Below, in pieces: positions 1-11,974 of a stretch of DNA of 64,000 nt. A program made the position numbers and the translations under genes. Within the stretch, counting starts at the first letter, position 1; each line of letters begins with the position of its first letter. This stretch comes from Scortum barcoo. Taxonomy: Eukaryota; Chordata; Actinopteri; Centrarchiformes; Terapontidae. The notes beneath the pieces were generated by a model. That model had not been told where the DNA came from. It worked only from the letters and a program-made list of their open reading frames with translations, and made no database searches. The DNA lies in assembly GCA_023238725.1 (NCBI GenBank), contig CM041546.1, positions 15,590,483 to 15,654,482 of the forward strand, in the 5' to 3' direction.

Positions 1-3000
1 GTGAGAGTGCCGCCTTCATCGGTGAGCTGAACTCTGTCACTGGCTGTCACCTCAGAGCTGCCGTTCATCCAGAGGAAAGACAGGAGAGGATCCAGAAGAG
101 GAGCAGGACAGACGGACAGAGCTGCCGAACTCGAACAAGACTGTGTTGTTTGACGTTGCCACCACATCTGAAACCGGAACTGTGGTGAAAAAAAGAGTTT
201 AAAAAAGATGTTATTAGTAAGTATTCAAAAGTTAAACTTTAACCTATTGTAACTATTTAACTCACTAAATGTGCTTTAATGTACCCTGTACAGAGACAAC
301 AGCAGCCTGAGATGTTTGATATCTCAGAGTTTTGTTGTTAAAGGCCTGACAGCTGTAGTTTCCACTCTGACTCATCTGAACGTTCATCAGATTGATCTCT
401 GGTCCAGTATCAGGCAGCAGGTCTCCATTCAGAAACCACTGAAACTGGGCAGCAGGTCTGGAGTCAGCTGAGCAGGACAGGCTGATGTTTGATCCTTCCT
501 CATGGTATTCTTGTGATGGAGATAGTGTCAGATTTATATTTTCTGGGCCATCTGGGGAAAACGACATTAAACAGTATGGTCACCAATAAAAGAACAGTAG
601 CTGGAGAAAAAACAACATGTTGCTTGCAGCTTGGCTCTGTGTGAAAGGGGTCATTACTGCTAAGTATGACGTTCAAATGGAGAATGGTATCATTAAACTA
701 AAGACAGCTATCATTTACTCAGTGGCAACCAAACACTGCAACAATCAAATAGCAAGGAGCACACTGAAGAGTAATTTAGACAAAACCACTCCCGCCATGA
801 TGGTTGTAATAATTATGAATCAAGCTGCAAATTTAAAAGTCTTTCTCGCATTTGCATGCAGATGCAGTAAAATCAAAGACTGAACATGTAACTCACAGCT
901 GATGAAGAGTTTCACTGGATCGCTGGTGTAATTACTGAAATTATTGAATACATGACAAATGAATGGTCCCTGGTCATAGCGGGTCACGTTAATTATAGAG
1001 AGAATGGCGCCTCCATCAGTGAGCTGAACTCTGTCAGTGGTTGTAACCTCAGAGGTGTCGTTCAGCCAGACAAAAGACGGGAAAGATCCAGAGGAGGAGC
1101 AGGACAGACTGACAGAGCTGCTGAGCTCTGACAAATCTGTGGCACTGGGAGTTATTACGACATCAGAGATGTTCGCTATGGATAGAAAAAGCAAACTATG
1201 TTAGGAGTCGGTGATTGAAAAAAATTGGATGCACAAATCTATTTCCTCTGACTTCTATTCCTTGTCTCTGTAGCAAGACAAACACTAAAAATAATGTTCA
1301 GTGAAGCATGTTGAGTTATTTACCACTACTGTGTCAAACAAGACAACTAAACAGTCTCGATGGGATTATTTCTGACCCACAAAACTGGCAGAGAAAAAGT
1401 GGGTAACATTTTATAATACAGCTTGCGATTTACAGTGTGATTGGTCTTGTACGAACTGGTTACCAGTAACATATTTTCCAGTTCTTACTGCTGCTTAAAT
1501 GTAGGCACAGAGGAAGAAAGGAGTTCAAGGGAGCAACCATTGGCCATTTTAGAGGAAAGGAGAAATAAATGATGTAGTATTCATTTTTGAAAAAAACACT
1601 GGGGTGCAGTTTTGGGAATCAAAACAGTTACTTTACTTTACTTGACCCCCCCACAGCTTTAGTAGAATTTTATAATTGTATATACTTAATAGGTTTCAGA
1701 GTGTCCGTGTTATTAACACCATTTTTCGAAACTTTTGTTTTCCCGTGCTGTACCCTGTGAATAAAAAGACTACTTAAAGTATCATTTATTTCTCTTTTCC
1801 TTCAAAATACTTAATTGTTACTTCCTTGTCCCCCATGGTCTTGTTTTAAGGCACATATTGCCGCTTTAGTGGCAACTTATTCATGTGGTAAAGGCACTGC
1901 CAGCTGTATCATAAAATGTTATCCAAAAGTCCATCTTTTATTTCTTTTCAAACTCTCAGACTGCCTGAAGAGCATCTTTTCCAAAGCCTCTACAACTGCT
2001 AACCTTCACACAGACATTTTAGACACGAAAAGCTAAAGTGCTGGGTGGTTCTTATTTCGCCCTCAGCAGAAAGAAGTCCTCCGCTTCAACTTACATATTA
2101 GCACGAAGACAGCTATGGGCTGAGATGTTTGATTTCTCATCGTTCTGTCGTTAAAAGCCCGACAGCTGTAGTTTCCACTCTGACTCCTCTGAATGTTCAT
2201 CAGCCTGAGCTCTGGTCCGTTATCAGGCAGCAGGTGTCCATTCAAAAACCACTGAAACTGGGCAGCAGGTCTGGAGTCAGTCAAGCAGATCAGGCTGACA
2301 TCTGCCCCTTCATCATAGTATTCTTGTGACGGAGATAGCGTCAGATTAATATTTTCTGGGCCGACTGTGGCAAGAAACATATAAAGATATGGTCACCACT
2401 AAAGTATGGAGAGGAAACGGCAACAAAGAGAGCATCACCAATCAATAATGTTAGTATCTTGAGGCAATGGGTACTCAGTGTCATGACTTACAGCTGCTTT
2501 TATCAGTGAAATGAAAAATTATTATCTATCCATAAAAATCACTTAGTATCAGCAAAAACAAAGTCAATTACGAACAGTGAATCAGACAACTCAAGCTGGG
2601 AAGGTGAAACTGTCCAGGTTTAAAATGAACATGATGAGGAAAAAGAAGGTGATGCTTAGTAACTCACAAATGATCAAGAGGTTTATGGGAATCACTGGTG
2701 CCATTACTGACAGGATTGGAGACACGACATGTGAACGGTCCCTGGTCATAGCGAGTTACATTAACCACAGTGAGAGTGGAGTCTCCATCAGTGAGCTGAA
2801 CTCTGTCGCTGGCTGTCACCTCAGAGCTGCTGTTCATCCAGAGGAAAGACAGAGAGGATCCAGAGGAGGAGCAGGACAGACGGACAGAGCTGCTGAACTC
2901 AGTCAAGTCTGTGTTGCTAGGAGTTACTGCCACATTGGAGACCGGTGCTGTGGGTTAAAATAATCGTTCATTAGGAGCCATAAATGGGGTAAAAGATTGC

Positions 3001-4401
3001 ACAAGTGAATTGCCTTGGCTCTTCTTCCCTGTTTCTGTGGCAGGACTAAAAACTAACCTTTCTACATTAATTCTGTCAAACACAACTAAACTGTGTTTGT
3101 GTTATCATGATTTTGCAAATGATGGGTCAACCATGATGGACAGTTGAGACACTTGCTCTCTGTGTGTCAATAAAAATCAGGTTATATTGAACTGATAATG
3201 ATATTACATAAGCAAAAGGCAACGTGGGTCAAAGTCATCAACGTAAGAATAGCTGTCGGAAGATTTAGCTAGTCCAAAGGTTTTAGAAACCTAAAGCAGG
3301 AGCATTTCAAGTCACCGTAAAAGTACAATTAGTTTTAGTTAAGTGTTTTATCTGACACAACTGTACAGTGGTTGCATCAAATGTGACTTCATCTAAACAT
3401 CAAGCATTTGGATGCAGCAATATTAACGTACTGCAAAACACCAGTTGATATTAAGTATCACTTTAAAATTAAAATGGTTGATACATCTTAAAGGGACAAA
3501 ATCTTGAAACAGCTTTTTAATATAACAGTGAAATAGTGATGCATTAACATACCATACACAGTCAGTTTGCAGTTCCCTCTCTGTTGTACTCCACCATTTG
3601 GTATAACGGTGACTGTGTATTCTCCATTGTCATTCAGGCTCACATTCCTGAGCTCCAGAGATGCAGTAGATCTAAACAGGGTGACCCTGTCTACATATGG
3701 CGGCTCAGTTATGATCACAGTAGATGAAGTTATTATATTGGATAGACCATGGATTCCAGAAAAACCCCAGCTTACTACCAGGAATGGTGTTTCTGGTGGA
3801 GTCACTGTTGTGGTGAACATCACCGGCGCGCCAACAGTTGCAATAAGTCTGTCTGGTAGCACACCATCTCCACGGCTTACACCTGCAGGAGACAGTAGCA
3901 TGTTTGGAATAAACTTAATGACTTGAAGCAATATTAGGTGAATACTCTCAGTATCTCAGTTATCAACAAGAAAAGATTACGTAACAAAGGAGATGAGAGC
4001 ACTGTCCTCCAGAGTGTCCTCATACCTAAGCTGTCATTACATAAATGAATTTAAATAACTGCAGTATTAGTATTGTATAAAATTGTGACTTAACCATTGC
4101 TATTTCGTCTGATAAAAAATTAATAATAATATAACTGAAATCCATGCTGCTCAATAAAGAATAATGTTTTTGCTGTGCCATATCAATTATAATAGAGGTG
4201 TATTTAAAGACGTTGGTCTTTGTAATTTGTTAGATCCTGCTCTGTCCTGCACTGCTGTAAAGTTTTAAATATAACTTGATAACCTGGATAATCATAACCT
4301 GGCAGAAAGGTTATGTGTGAAATGTTTTTAGCTATTTCTCAGAAAAAAAAATACTCACCTGAGATGGCCCCCAGGATCAACAGTATCACAGATGTTTTCA
4401 T
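1..4401 (-). CDS. CEACAM-like multi-Ig surface protein, 3' part outside window
   Basis: Exons, read leftward: signal 4359-4401 (start MKTSVILLILGAIS), N domain 3553-3882, B 2668-2947, A 2095-2364, B 897-1175, A 285-551 and a cut-off B exon from 179 to the window edge. All introns are phase 1 with GT/AG. The N domain is V-like but lacks both core cysteines (FTT and EYTV where Cys is usual), as in CEACAM N domains. The B and A domains keep the C...W...YxC pattern (for example RLSC, FLWMN, FTCRVSN). Two frame breaks are visible. The first B exon is 280 bp instead of 279, with an extra T just before its donor (about 2690). The last exon has an extra base in the SGSSLSF region (about 93). The membrane anchor is not in view, so it could be transmembrane, GPI-linked or secreted. 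The B-A-B-A-B alternation points to growth by duplication of exon pairs. Family assignment comes from architecture and motifs, not from a database search. Confidence 0.85.
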
Positions 4402-7122
4402 ATCTACTGCAGTCTCTCGTGTAGAAAGTGTTTTCAGAGAGGAGGCGCTGTCAGTACAGTATGGGTGATTGAGGGGAGGGGCCGCGGACTTCTTCACCTT
4501 CACTTGTGTTGTGGTGCCTCATGCTGCACTGCAACAAATGAGCACGAGTCATGCATTCTTATACGTGTCTGATTTGTTGTTATGAATCTAATCAATATAC
4601 AAACTTCAGGTACATTCATGTCAATCAACAACAAAATTCATTAAGTGTGTATTATCTATGAATTAATAAACTGTTACACTATGCACATATATTATGCAAG
4701 CAGAGGAGAATAACAAAATGACAGGTCTCATTGTCATTATGTCTTAAAATTTTTGTATTTTGTATTTTGTGTTATTTATACACACAGAGAAATTTGTCTC
4801 AGTCACAAGCAATGACAAAAGCTTTAGTGTGCTTGATCTATACAATGTCAGCATTTTGATTGATTATTTTGATTATTTCATCATGTAAATGTATTGTCAA
4901 TGCACATAAGTTGCCACATATGTAGCTGATTAACTGTATTTTATATGATGGCAATATAATTAGATGGAAATGAAATTAATAAAATCTTTTACAGAAAAAG
5001 AACAATTTCTTTTTCTTTACTTATGTGTTTACGTTTATATCTATCTAAAATCTACCCTGATTCAGCATGACTGAAACTTTTATGTCAACAGCATGAAATT
5101 CATTAGTTATGGCGCTCTGACATTTTCTCACACAGTCAAACTTTTACTCCCTCAGTGTGTTGAAGTTGAGACACTGTGTTACACTGACATGATGAATTTA
5201 CAACACAGTGCACAGTGATGATAAAGTAATAAAACTACATGATGTACACGATGTGCTGTTGATTTTTTTATATACTAATTTAATTGACCTATTGATCAAT
5301 GACAGTGACAATTGTCTGCACACAATTATTCAAACCTCTAACTTTGGGGAGATTTACAGCAAATAATACAACTGTTGTCATTGTTTATGGTTTAAACACA
5401 TGAGAGAAAGTGCAGCAAGGGCAAATATCTTTTTTATACAGTAACAGGTACAAATATGGCTCTGTGGTAAAGACATAATTTGTTCCTCAGTACAACTTTC
5501 CTTTCTACCTCAGATGTCAGGTTGTCCAGTATTAATAAAATTTTATAATAATGATAAGTTGATAAGCACTCAATAGTCACATTGCATTATGTCATAAAAA
5601 AGTAAAACAGTTGTTGCAGGCCATATAAGACAAGGACAAAATACAGTATCAGTAATTTTCACAAAATAATAATAGAAAAAGTATTTAGAACATAAAACAT
5701 ACTATTTTTTAACAACAATATGTTCTTCCCTGTGGTCTTTTCAATCAAAATGTTCATCCAAAAATTAATGTTCTGTGATGCATAAAGGTCTGAGAGGAGA
5801 ACCATGACTTTTTCAACATTCATACATTAAACATTTCCCTGATATATTAATACATCAAATAACAATATAATGAACAGAGCAAGTGACCTGACATCCAGTA
5901 GTTGACGTAATGAATATTTTTCGTGAAGCAACCGGACTGAAATATCTCATCTATTGATTAGACTGCCACTCAGTGTCCCCAGACAACGACTCCTACTGAC
6001 TTTAGTGATGCTAGATTTCCTCTAGTGCCTCCACAAGGTTACCATTTGTTTCATTTTACAGTGAGTGCAAAATATAGTACTAATGCATGGATATATAGTA
6101 TAGTCTTTCTGTCCAGTGACTGGAGGTTCATTTGTGCTGCTCAAAGCATTTAAACAATGTTTGACTTGAGAACACAGGTGAGTGAGAACAAACATTTGCA
6201 TGACTCAAAAGGTAAATAATCCCAAAACACTTCCAAATGTATTCTTAAAAAGACTGTGTCTGTGACTCTTTTCTCTTTACTTTAACTTTAATCATTGTTC
6301 CCATTTCCCTTTTCTACAACTAAACACTTTGCTCTGAATTAATCCACCTGAATTGGTCACGGCAAGAGTTTAAGGTAAAATGCTGCTAAAATATCCCACT
6401 TATGTAAAAGCGGGTCTCACCAGTTGATGCTTTAAGGGTTCATAGCAGCACGTGGGCGCACCCTTGTGGAACAAAAAAAAACGACTGAATGTTCCCTAAC
6501 ACACCTTAGGATCTGATATAGTGTTTTCATAAAAGTTTATTATAGAGACAGGTTGATAAGATGATATCAGGCTGCAGTCAGTATTAAAGAACATCAAATA
6601 CTTTATTATGGTTTAAAGGCGGAGTGACAGAAGAGCAAAGTATGCCAGGTCTGTTACACCTGAAACATCGCATATCACAAAGATTGATTTATCAAAGCTG
6701 AATCTGTTATCGCATATCACAAAGATTGATTTATCAAAGCTGAATCTGTTAGCAGTCATAAGCCCATCGCTGCCGTGGGGACAAATTGTACTTGTAAGTG
6801 AGCAATAAACAGTACTTCAGAATGAAATAAAATACAAACAGAGGCAGCTGTTAATCATTAAATGTAGTTAAACTTAATAAAGAATATCACGGCTGTGTGT
6901 AACTGAAGAAGATGATAAAAATACTGCAGGGACAAAAATAAAAGTGGGGGACCATTTGTTTGCCATTTTGTCATTTTATCATTCACAGCTTCATTTATTG
7001 TGAACATACAGTTCAAAGAGACATTAACAACATGCAAAACATGGAGAAATTATCTAAGATAAACACAAATATTTATCCAGATGTGCGATGTTACATCTAT
7101 CCCCACAGACAAAATGCAGTCT
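4402..7122. other. intergenic, no gene seen
   Basis: AT-rich DNA between the start of the leftmost Ig gene and the end of the GPI-type Ig gene; both are on the minus strand. The part next to 4402 must hold the promoter and 5' UTR of the leftmost gene; I see no unambiguous core-promoter motif. One 2 x 42 bp tandem repeat lies at 6667-6750. I found no Ig-like exon and no transposon ends. Positions nearest 7122 should be the 3' UTR of the GPI-type gene. Confidence 0.6.
6667..6750. repeat. 42-bp tandem repeat, two copies
   Basis: The 42-bp block starting 'atcgcatatcacaaagattg' occurs twice without a gap (6667-6708 and 6709-6750), and the copies are identical as far as I can read. It is non-coding and probably a recent slippage or local duplication event in the 3' flank of the next Ig gene. 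Confidence 0.9.
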
Positions 7123-8589
7123 TTAGAGCAACATGAGTCCCACCAAGGTCAGGACAGTGCAAACCATCATGGACGAAGAACCACTGATGGGAGTAGATGA
7201 GTCTGGATGAAAAGAAAAAAACATTACTCTGTCTTTTCTATTTGCAAATCACACATCAACATTAACAAGTTGGAGAGATAGGAAAGAGAGTTCAAATACC
7301 ACGCAGTGTGTGGAAGACAGAGGCTTCCTGACCAGTGACGGCATTACGGGCGGTGCAGGTGTATCTCCCCAGGTGCCTCTCTTCCATCACATGGATATAG
7401 TGCACAGGTTCGTACATCGTCATGTGTTTGAATGTCCAGAAGAAAGTTGCCTTTGGGACAGAGTCAGAGGAGCAGCTAAGAGTGACACTCTCTTCAAGTT
7501 CTGCTCCTATTGGGGTCTGAAAGATTGTTGGTTTGTCAGGTCCATCTGTTTGGATGAGGAAGAAGTAGATCAGTAAGAAGCCATTTTTAGAAGGACTTGA
7601 GCAATTATAAGTGAATGCTCAAAATGTATAGATATATAATTTATTGAAAGTACTCACAATATACTTTGAGTGTGCATCTGGCTGTATCAAAACTGATATC
7701 ATTGCTGACATTACAGAGAAACTCTCCAGTGTCTCTCCTGTTCACGGGGCTGATAGACAACACTCTGTTGCCATCGTAAAACCTGAACCTGTCTCCAGAA
7801 ACTAGACGCTTTCCATCTTTCATCCACACTCTGGTGGACATAAAGCCATCAGTGTCGCAGGTGAGGTTCACAGATGTTTTTCCTTCTATTAGGTTTTCTG
7901 TGGGGCAGGCCATAGTGGGTCTTGACACTGTGGCTGTGCATAAAAAATGAATAAAAAGATAATAAGACACTGGCTGACATCATACCTAAGCAGCGTGATA
8001 AAGTACTCAATAAAAAGATTATTATTCAGTGTGTGTTCTTAAACAGACATATTGAAAATAATAATTGGTTTTCAGATTTTTCATATTACACAAGCATTAT
8101 TATGAGATTAATAAACATGACTTACTCATTACCTCCAGGTTAGCAGTTCCTTGAATCTGCCCTGCTCCCTGTGGGATGATGATTAACTCATACTCTCCGC
8201 TGTCTTTTTCAGTCAGGTTTCTCAGCACCAGAGATCCAGTAGATTTATCCAGGGTGATCCTGTTCTCATAGTCATGTCCCACTACGTCCACACTGGTTGA
8301 GGTTATTACATTGATGGTGCCATTGACGCTCCAGGTCAGTGCCAGAAATGACTCAGCTGCCGGTTTTACAGATGTTGTGAAGGTCACGCTCTCCCCTGCT
8401 GCTCCACGATGGGAGTCAACAGTGATCACACCGGCCCCATAGCAAAGACCTACTGAAATATGAACATAGTTAACCAACATCTCACAACATGTAGTTCTGT
8501 TGATGATGAATTTGAAAATCACCTGTAACACATTTCTTACCTGAGGAGAGGAACACAAGTATGGCTGACCTGAGAAACATATAGTTCAT
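7123..8589 (-). CDS. GPI-anchored three-Ig CEACAM-like protein (intact)
   Basis: Five exons: 8541-8589, 8126-8452, 7658-7933, 7300-7545 and 7123-7202. They total 978 bp, giving 325 residues plus stop, with phase 1 introns and no frame break. Start MNYMFLRSAILVFLSS is a signal peptide. The N domain is V-like without core cysteines (SVTFTTSV; SGEYELII). Two C2-type domains follow, with the pairs NLTC/FLCNVS and TLSC/RYTC; the first also carries extra cysteines (MACPTE, ARCTLK). The last exon encodes a small Ser/Gly-rich linker (SGSSS), about 15 hydrophobic residues and an immediate stop with no basic cytoplasmic tail. That is the pattern of a GPI-attachment signal. Likely role: cell-surface adhesion or recognition, by analogy with GPI-linked CEACAMs (inference). 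It is the only complete gene here without disrupted frames and lies just outside the triplicated block. Confidence 0.9.
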
Positions 8590-9021
8590 TTTGTGTCTCT
8601 CAGTTGGTTCTCTGCTAAAGTTACTGGGCCTTCTGCTGTCTGTGTTTGTCTACCAATGGAATAAGTATCCCTGACAATATCTGCAATAAATGAAACACGT
8701 CATCTGCAAGGTTGGCATGGTTAATAATTACCTCTGTTAACTCTTTGTTATTGGGGCTCTCTTACATAACAGTTTTAAATCAGATCAAAATCAAATTTAT
8801 TTATTTAAAGCCCAAAATCACAAACATTGTTTGCCTCGGAGGGCTTTACAATCTGTACAGTTGTGACACCCTCTGTCCTTAGACCCTCGAACCAGGTCAG
8901 GAAAAACTTCAAAAAATCCTTTATGGGAAAAAAAAAGAAACCTGAGGAAACCCCTCTCCCTGGGACGGACAGACGTGTAATAGATGCCACATGTACAGAG
9001 AACATCATCGTCGATCATATA

Positions 9022-10549
9022 CAGTCATGTGAAAAAATTAGGACACCCCATTAAATAGTCAACGCTTTATTAAAAAATGTTCACATAACAATGCCCAATC
9101 TTGTTTTTATTTATTTCTGGAAAAGAAAGTGATTTAATTTTAACTAAACAACATAAATTAACATATTTTCACTCAACAAACAAAAGATATGAAGAAAAAT
9201 GTGTATTTTAATGCAGGAAAAAATTAGTACACCCTACCCCCTAATAACTAGTGTTGCCCCCTTTGGCTGAAATAACTTCAGTGAGACACTTCTTGTAGCC
9301 ATCTACCAGTCTCTGACATCGATCTGAAGGAAAGTTTGCCCCACTGCCTCAATGCAGAATTCTTTCAGCTGTGAGATGTTTGAGGGGTTTCTTGCATGCA
9401 CAGCCCGTTTCAAGTCACCCCACAGCATCTCAATGGGAATAAGATCCGGCTTTGACTGGGCCATTGCAGGACTCTCCACTTCTTAGTTTTCGGCCAGTCC
9501 TTGGTGGATTTACTCAGTATTCAGCTTTAATTTTTTTTTACAGATGGTTTCACATGTTCTTCAAGCACCCTCTGATACACAGTAGAATTCATGGTGGACT
9601 TCTATGATGGTGAGCTGGCCAGGTCCTGCTGCAGCAAAGCATCCCCAAACCATGACACTTCCACCTCCATGCTTCACAGTTGGTATGAGGTTCTTTCCCT
9701 GGAATGCTGTATTTGGTTTACGCCAAACATGTCTTCTGTTCTGGTGTCCAAATAATTCAACTTTAGACTCATCTGTCCAAAGAACATTATTCCAGAAGAC
9801 CTGGTCTTTGTCTATGTTCTCTCTGGCAAACTTCAGTCTGGCCTTAATGTTCTTTTTAGAGAGCAAAGTCAAACTTGTGTAGTCTCTTTCTGATAGTAGA
9901 GTCATGCACTTTCACATCGACAGTAGCGAGAGCCTGCTGTAGGTCCCGTGATGATATTTTAGGACTTTTGATGACTTCTTTTAGCATCTTGCGGTCTGCT
10001 CTGGGGGTGAACTTGCTTGGACGGCCAGACCTGGGCATGGTGGCAGTTGTTTTGAATGTCCTCCACTTGTAAACAATTTTCCGGATGGTGGAATGGCTGA
10101 TGTCAAATTCTTTTGATATCTTTTTAAATCCCTTACCAGACTCATAAGCAGCCACAATCTTTTTTTTCTGAGGGCCTCAGACAGCTCTTTGGATCTCACC
10201 ATGGTGCTCACTCTCACTTCAACAGACAGGAGGCACACCAAACTAAATGTCTGAGGTTTAAATAGGGCAAGCCTCCTTCAAAATGCTGGGTAATGATGTT
10301 CTGTGTGTGATTATAGCCAAGTGGGAAAATATGTGGGGGTGTCTCAATGTTTTCCTCCATTAAAATACGCATTGTTGTTCATATCTTTTGTTTGATGAGT
10401 AAAAATATGTTAATTTATGTTGTTTAATTACAATTCAATCACTTTCTTTTTCAGAAATAAATAAAAACAAGATTGGACATTGTTATGTGAACATTTTTTA
10501 ATAAAGCGTTGACTATTTAATGGGGTGTCCTAATTTTTTCACATGACTG
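9022..10549. mobile_element. Tc1-like DNA transposon
   Basis: The ends are inverted repeats over 100 bp long: the left starts 'cagtcatgtgaaaaaattag' and the right ends with its complement. TA dinucleotides lie outside both ends (9020-9021 and 10550-10551), the standard Tc1/mariner target duplication. Length is 1528 bp. The internal transposase is on the minus strand and is broken. The element landed in an older dispersed repeat, so it is the younger of the two. Confidence 0.95.
9241..10202 (-). pseudogene. Tc1-like transposase, degenerate
   Basis: It starts at MVRSKELSEALRKK and ends near GNTSY-stop. Helix-turn-helix segments are visible (ISKEFDISHSTIRKIVYKW; then GRPSKFTPRADRK). The catalytic part shows WTDESK for the first Asp, HGGGSVMVWGCF, and DLIPIEMLWGDLK near the third acidic residue. 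There are at least two frame changes, near 10155 and 9875-9905. The part of the catalytic core holding the second Asp, normally between the VMVWGCF motif and DLxPIE, is not recognisable between about 9480 and 9560. It is therefore inactive. Confidence 0.85.
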
Positions 10550-10659
10550 TATGGAGTTAAACATGGGTCGTAATAAATTGTAGATAAACTGAGTTCATGG
10601 GTTTAGTCCATGTGTGAAGGTATCACAGGTAATGGAAAAGGAGTCCGTGAGTCCAGGTG

Positions 10660-11974
10660 CATCTTTTCAGTGTTAACTTGGATAAGTGTCATACAACTTA
10701 CAGAAGCCATCGAAACACATTTATTGTGGTTGGGAGGACTGTCAAAGTTTGATGAATAGTTTTCACCTATGAACAAAGCTTAAACTTAAACTTAAACTCT
10801 GGACAAACAACTTCATTAAAACATTAGCATTTATTTATTGTTTCTTGCAAGTAAATGAGGAAAAGTTGCGTGCATTAAGTCAAATAAACAATAAGAGGAT
10901 ATTGATACAGCTTTTTAAAAACACAATTCAAACCTCATTTCAATCACTGCCAGTGTCTGACCATCATATTTAAATACTTTTACATATTACACTGCTGTTA
11001 GAAACACATGGCAGAGAAAACATTTGTATTTTGGGGTGTAATTTTGATTTATCTTACTTAATGCTATGTGTGTAAAATAATAAATAAAAATAACAATAAA
11101 TAAAAAACTTGTTGATAGGGACTCCTGTGGCCATTAAAGACCTGTAGTCAGCATCCTGCTGCTCATGGATGTTTTCAAGACAACAAGCAAACAACTTTTA
11201 AAGTTCTGTTCTGTGAATGGAGTCCAGATCAATCAGGGCTATTCTAACTTTGTGGCTGCTGTAGCAATATTCAAAATAACATGCAGCTTAATAGAGGAAA
11301 GACACTCAAGAGCACAAAACTACCCCAAGTCCTGTATGTAGAAATCAGTCTACAGGGAGTTACAGTGAACTGAGAAAGTCGGGGAAGATCTCAGTTTTTA
11401 TTCAACATTACCAACAAAGAATTACCAAACAAATGCATAATATACATAAAATGTTAGATACAGCCCTTTAATTAACATCTTAACATTAATATGAACACAG
11501 TATCTTTCCCATTGTTTATGATGTTGAGGAACATTACAATAGCTCTGTATCAGATGTGTAAATATCATAAAGATGTGCTCCATTTGTCATCTTGTGGAGC
11601 TCTTCTGCCTCCAAGTGACCAAAATGTCAATTAAGCAGCTTTAAACACATTTATATTGCTTGGTGTCTGACAACAAGACTTTCTGATACACTGGTAATCC
11701 TACTACTATTACTGCATCTTGAAAAAAATAAGCAAAAGGTAGAATAGACAACATTGGTGTTTCTTCTTTTCTTCTTTTCTTGATGCAGGCTTTACAAGTG
11801 TTTTATTAGTGTATTTTTAGTGTATTTTTTTTTATTAGTGTTTTTTATCTGCAGGACAAAAAAACAAATCAAAATTAAAGCATTTGATTTGTGATCTCTC
11901 CATTTAAAAACTACATTCATCTCTGTCATTTTTAAAGCAAAACTTACCTTCAAAGGGGAAGAGGACTCTTGAGT
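10660..11974. other. 3' flank of unit I minus gene, no gene seen
   Basis: AT-rich non-coding sequence that is clearly repeated at 25210-26351 and 39753-41127 with small indels. It should contain the 3' UTR and polyadenylation region of the minus-strand gene. No Ig exon on either strand. Unit II lacks about 150 bp of the segment around 11400-11560 that unit III retains. Confidence 0.6.

Larger units (their letters stand above)
8776..10650. repeat. dispersed fish repeat, split by a Tc1-like element
   Basis: The segment 8776-9019 contains 'tttatttaaagcccaaaatc', then 'gagggctttacaatctgtac', then 'tgtccttagaccctcg' and 'gggacggacagacgtg'. I recognise this pattern as a short repeat spread through many percomorph genomes. 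Its continuation is displaced to the right of the Tc1-like insertion (from 10552, right limit uncertain, about 10650). It is non-coding; open frames across it are not genes. The family name is not assigned here; a repeat-library search would settle it. It sits at the left edge of unit I, where units II and III hold different sequence. Confidence 0.6.

Noticed and set aside
820..1194. Open frame longer than the Ig exon on the minus strand, starting MLFLSIANISD
   Set aside because: The real exon is 897-1175, with acceptor 'ctatccatag' and donor GTGAGT; the extra residues at both ends are intron read-through.
3567..3926. 119-codon open frame on the plus strand
   Set aside because: Exact antisense shadow of the N exon at 3553-3882, with no signal, domain or splice logic of its own.
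8805..9054. Small open frames on both strands
   Set aside because: They lie in a dispersed repeat and the transposon end; no coding signature.
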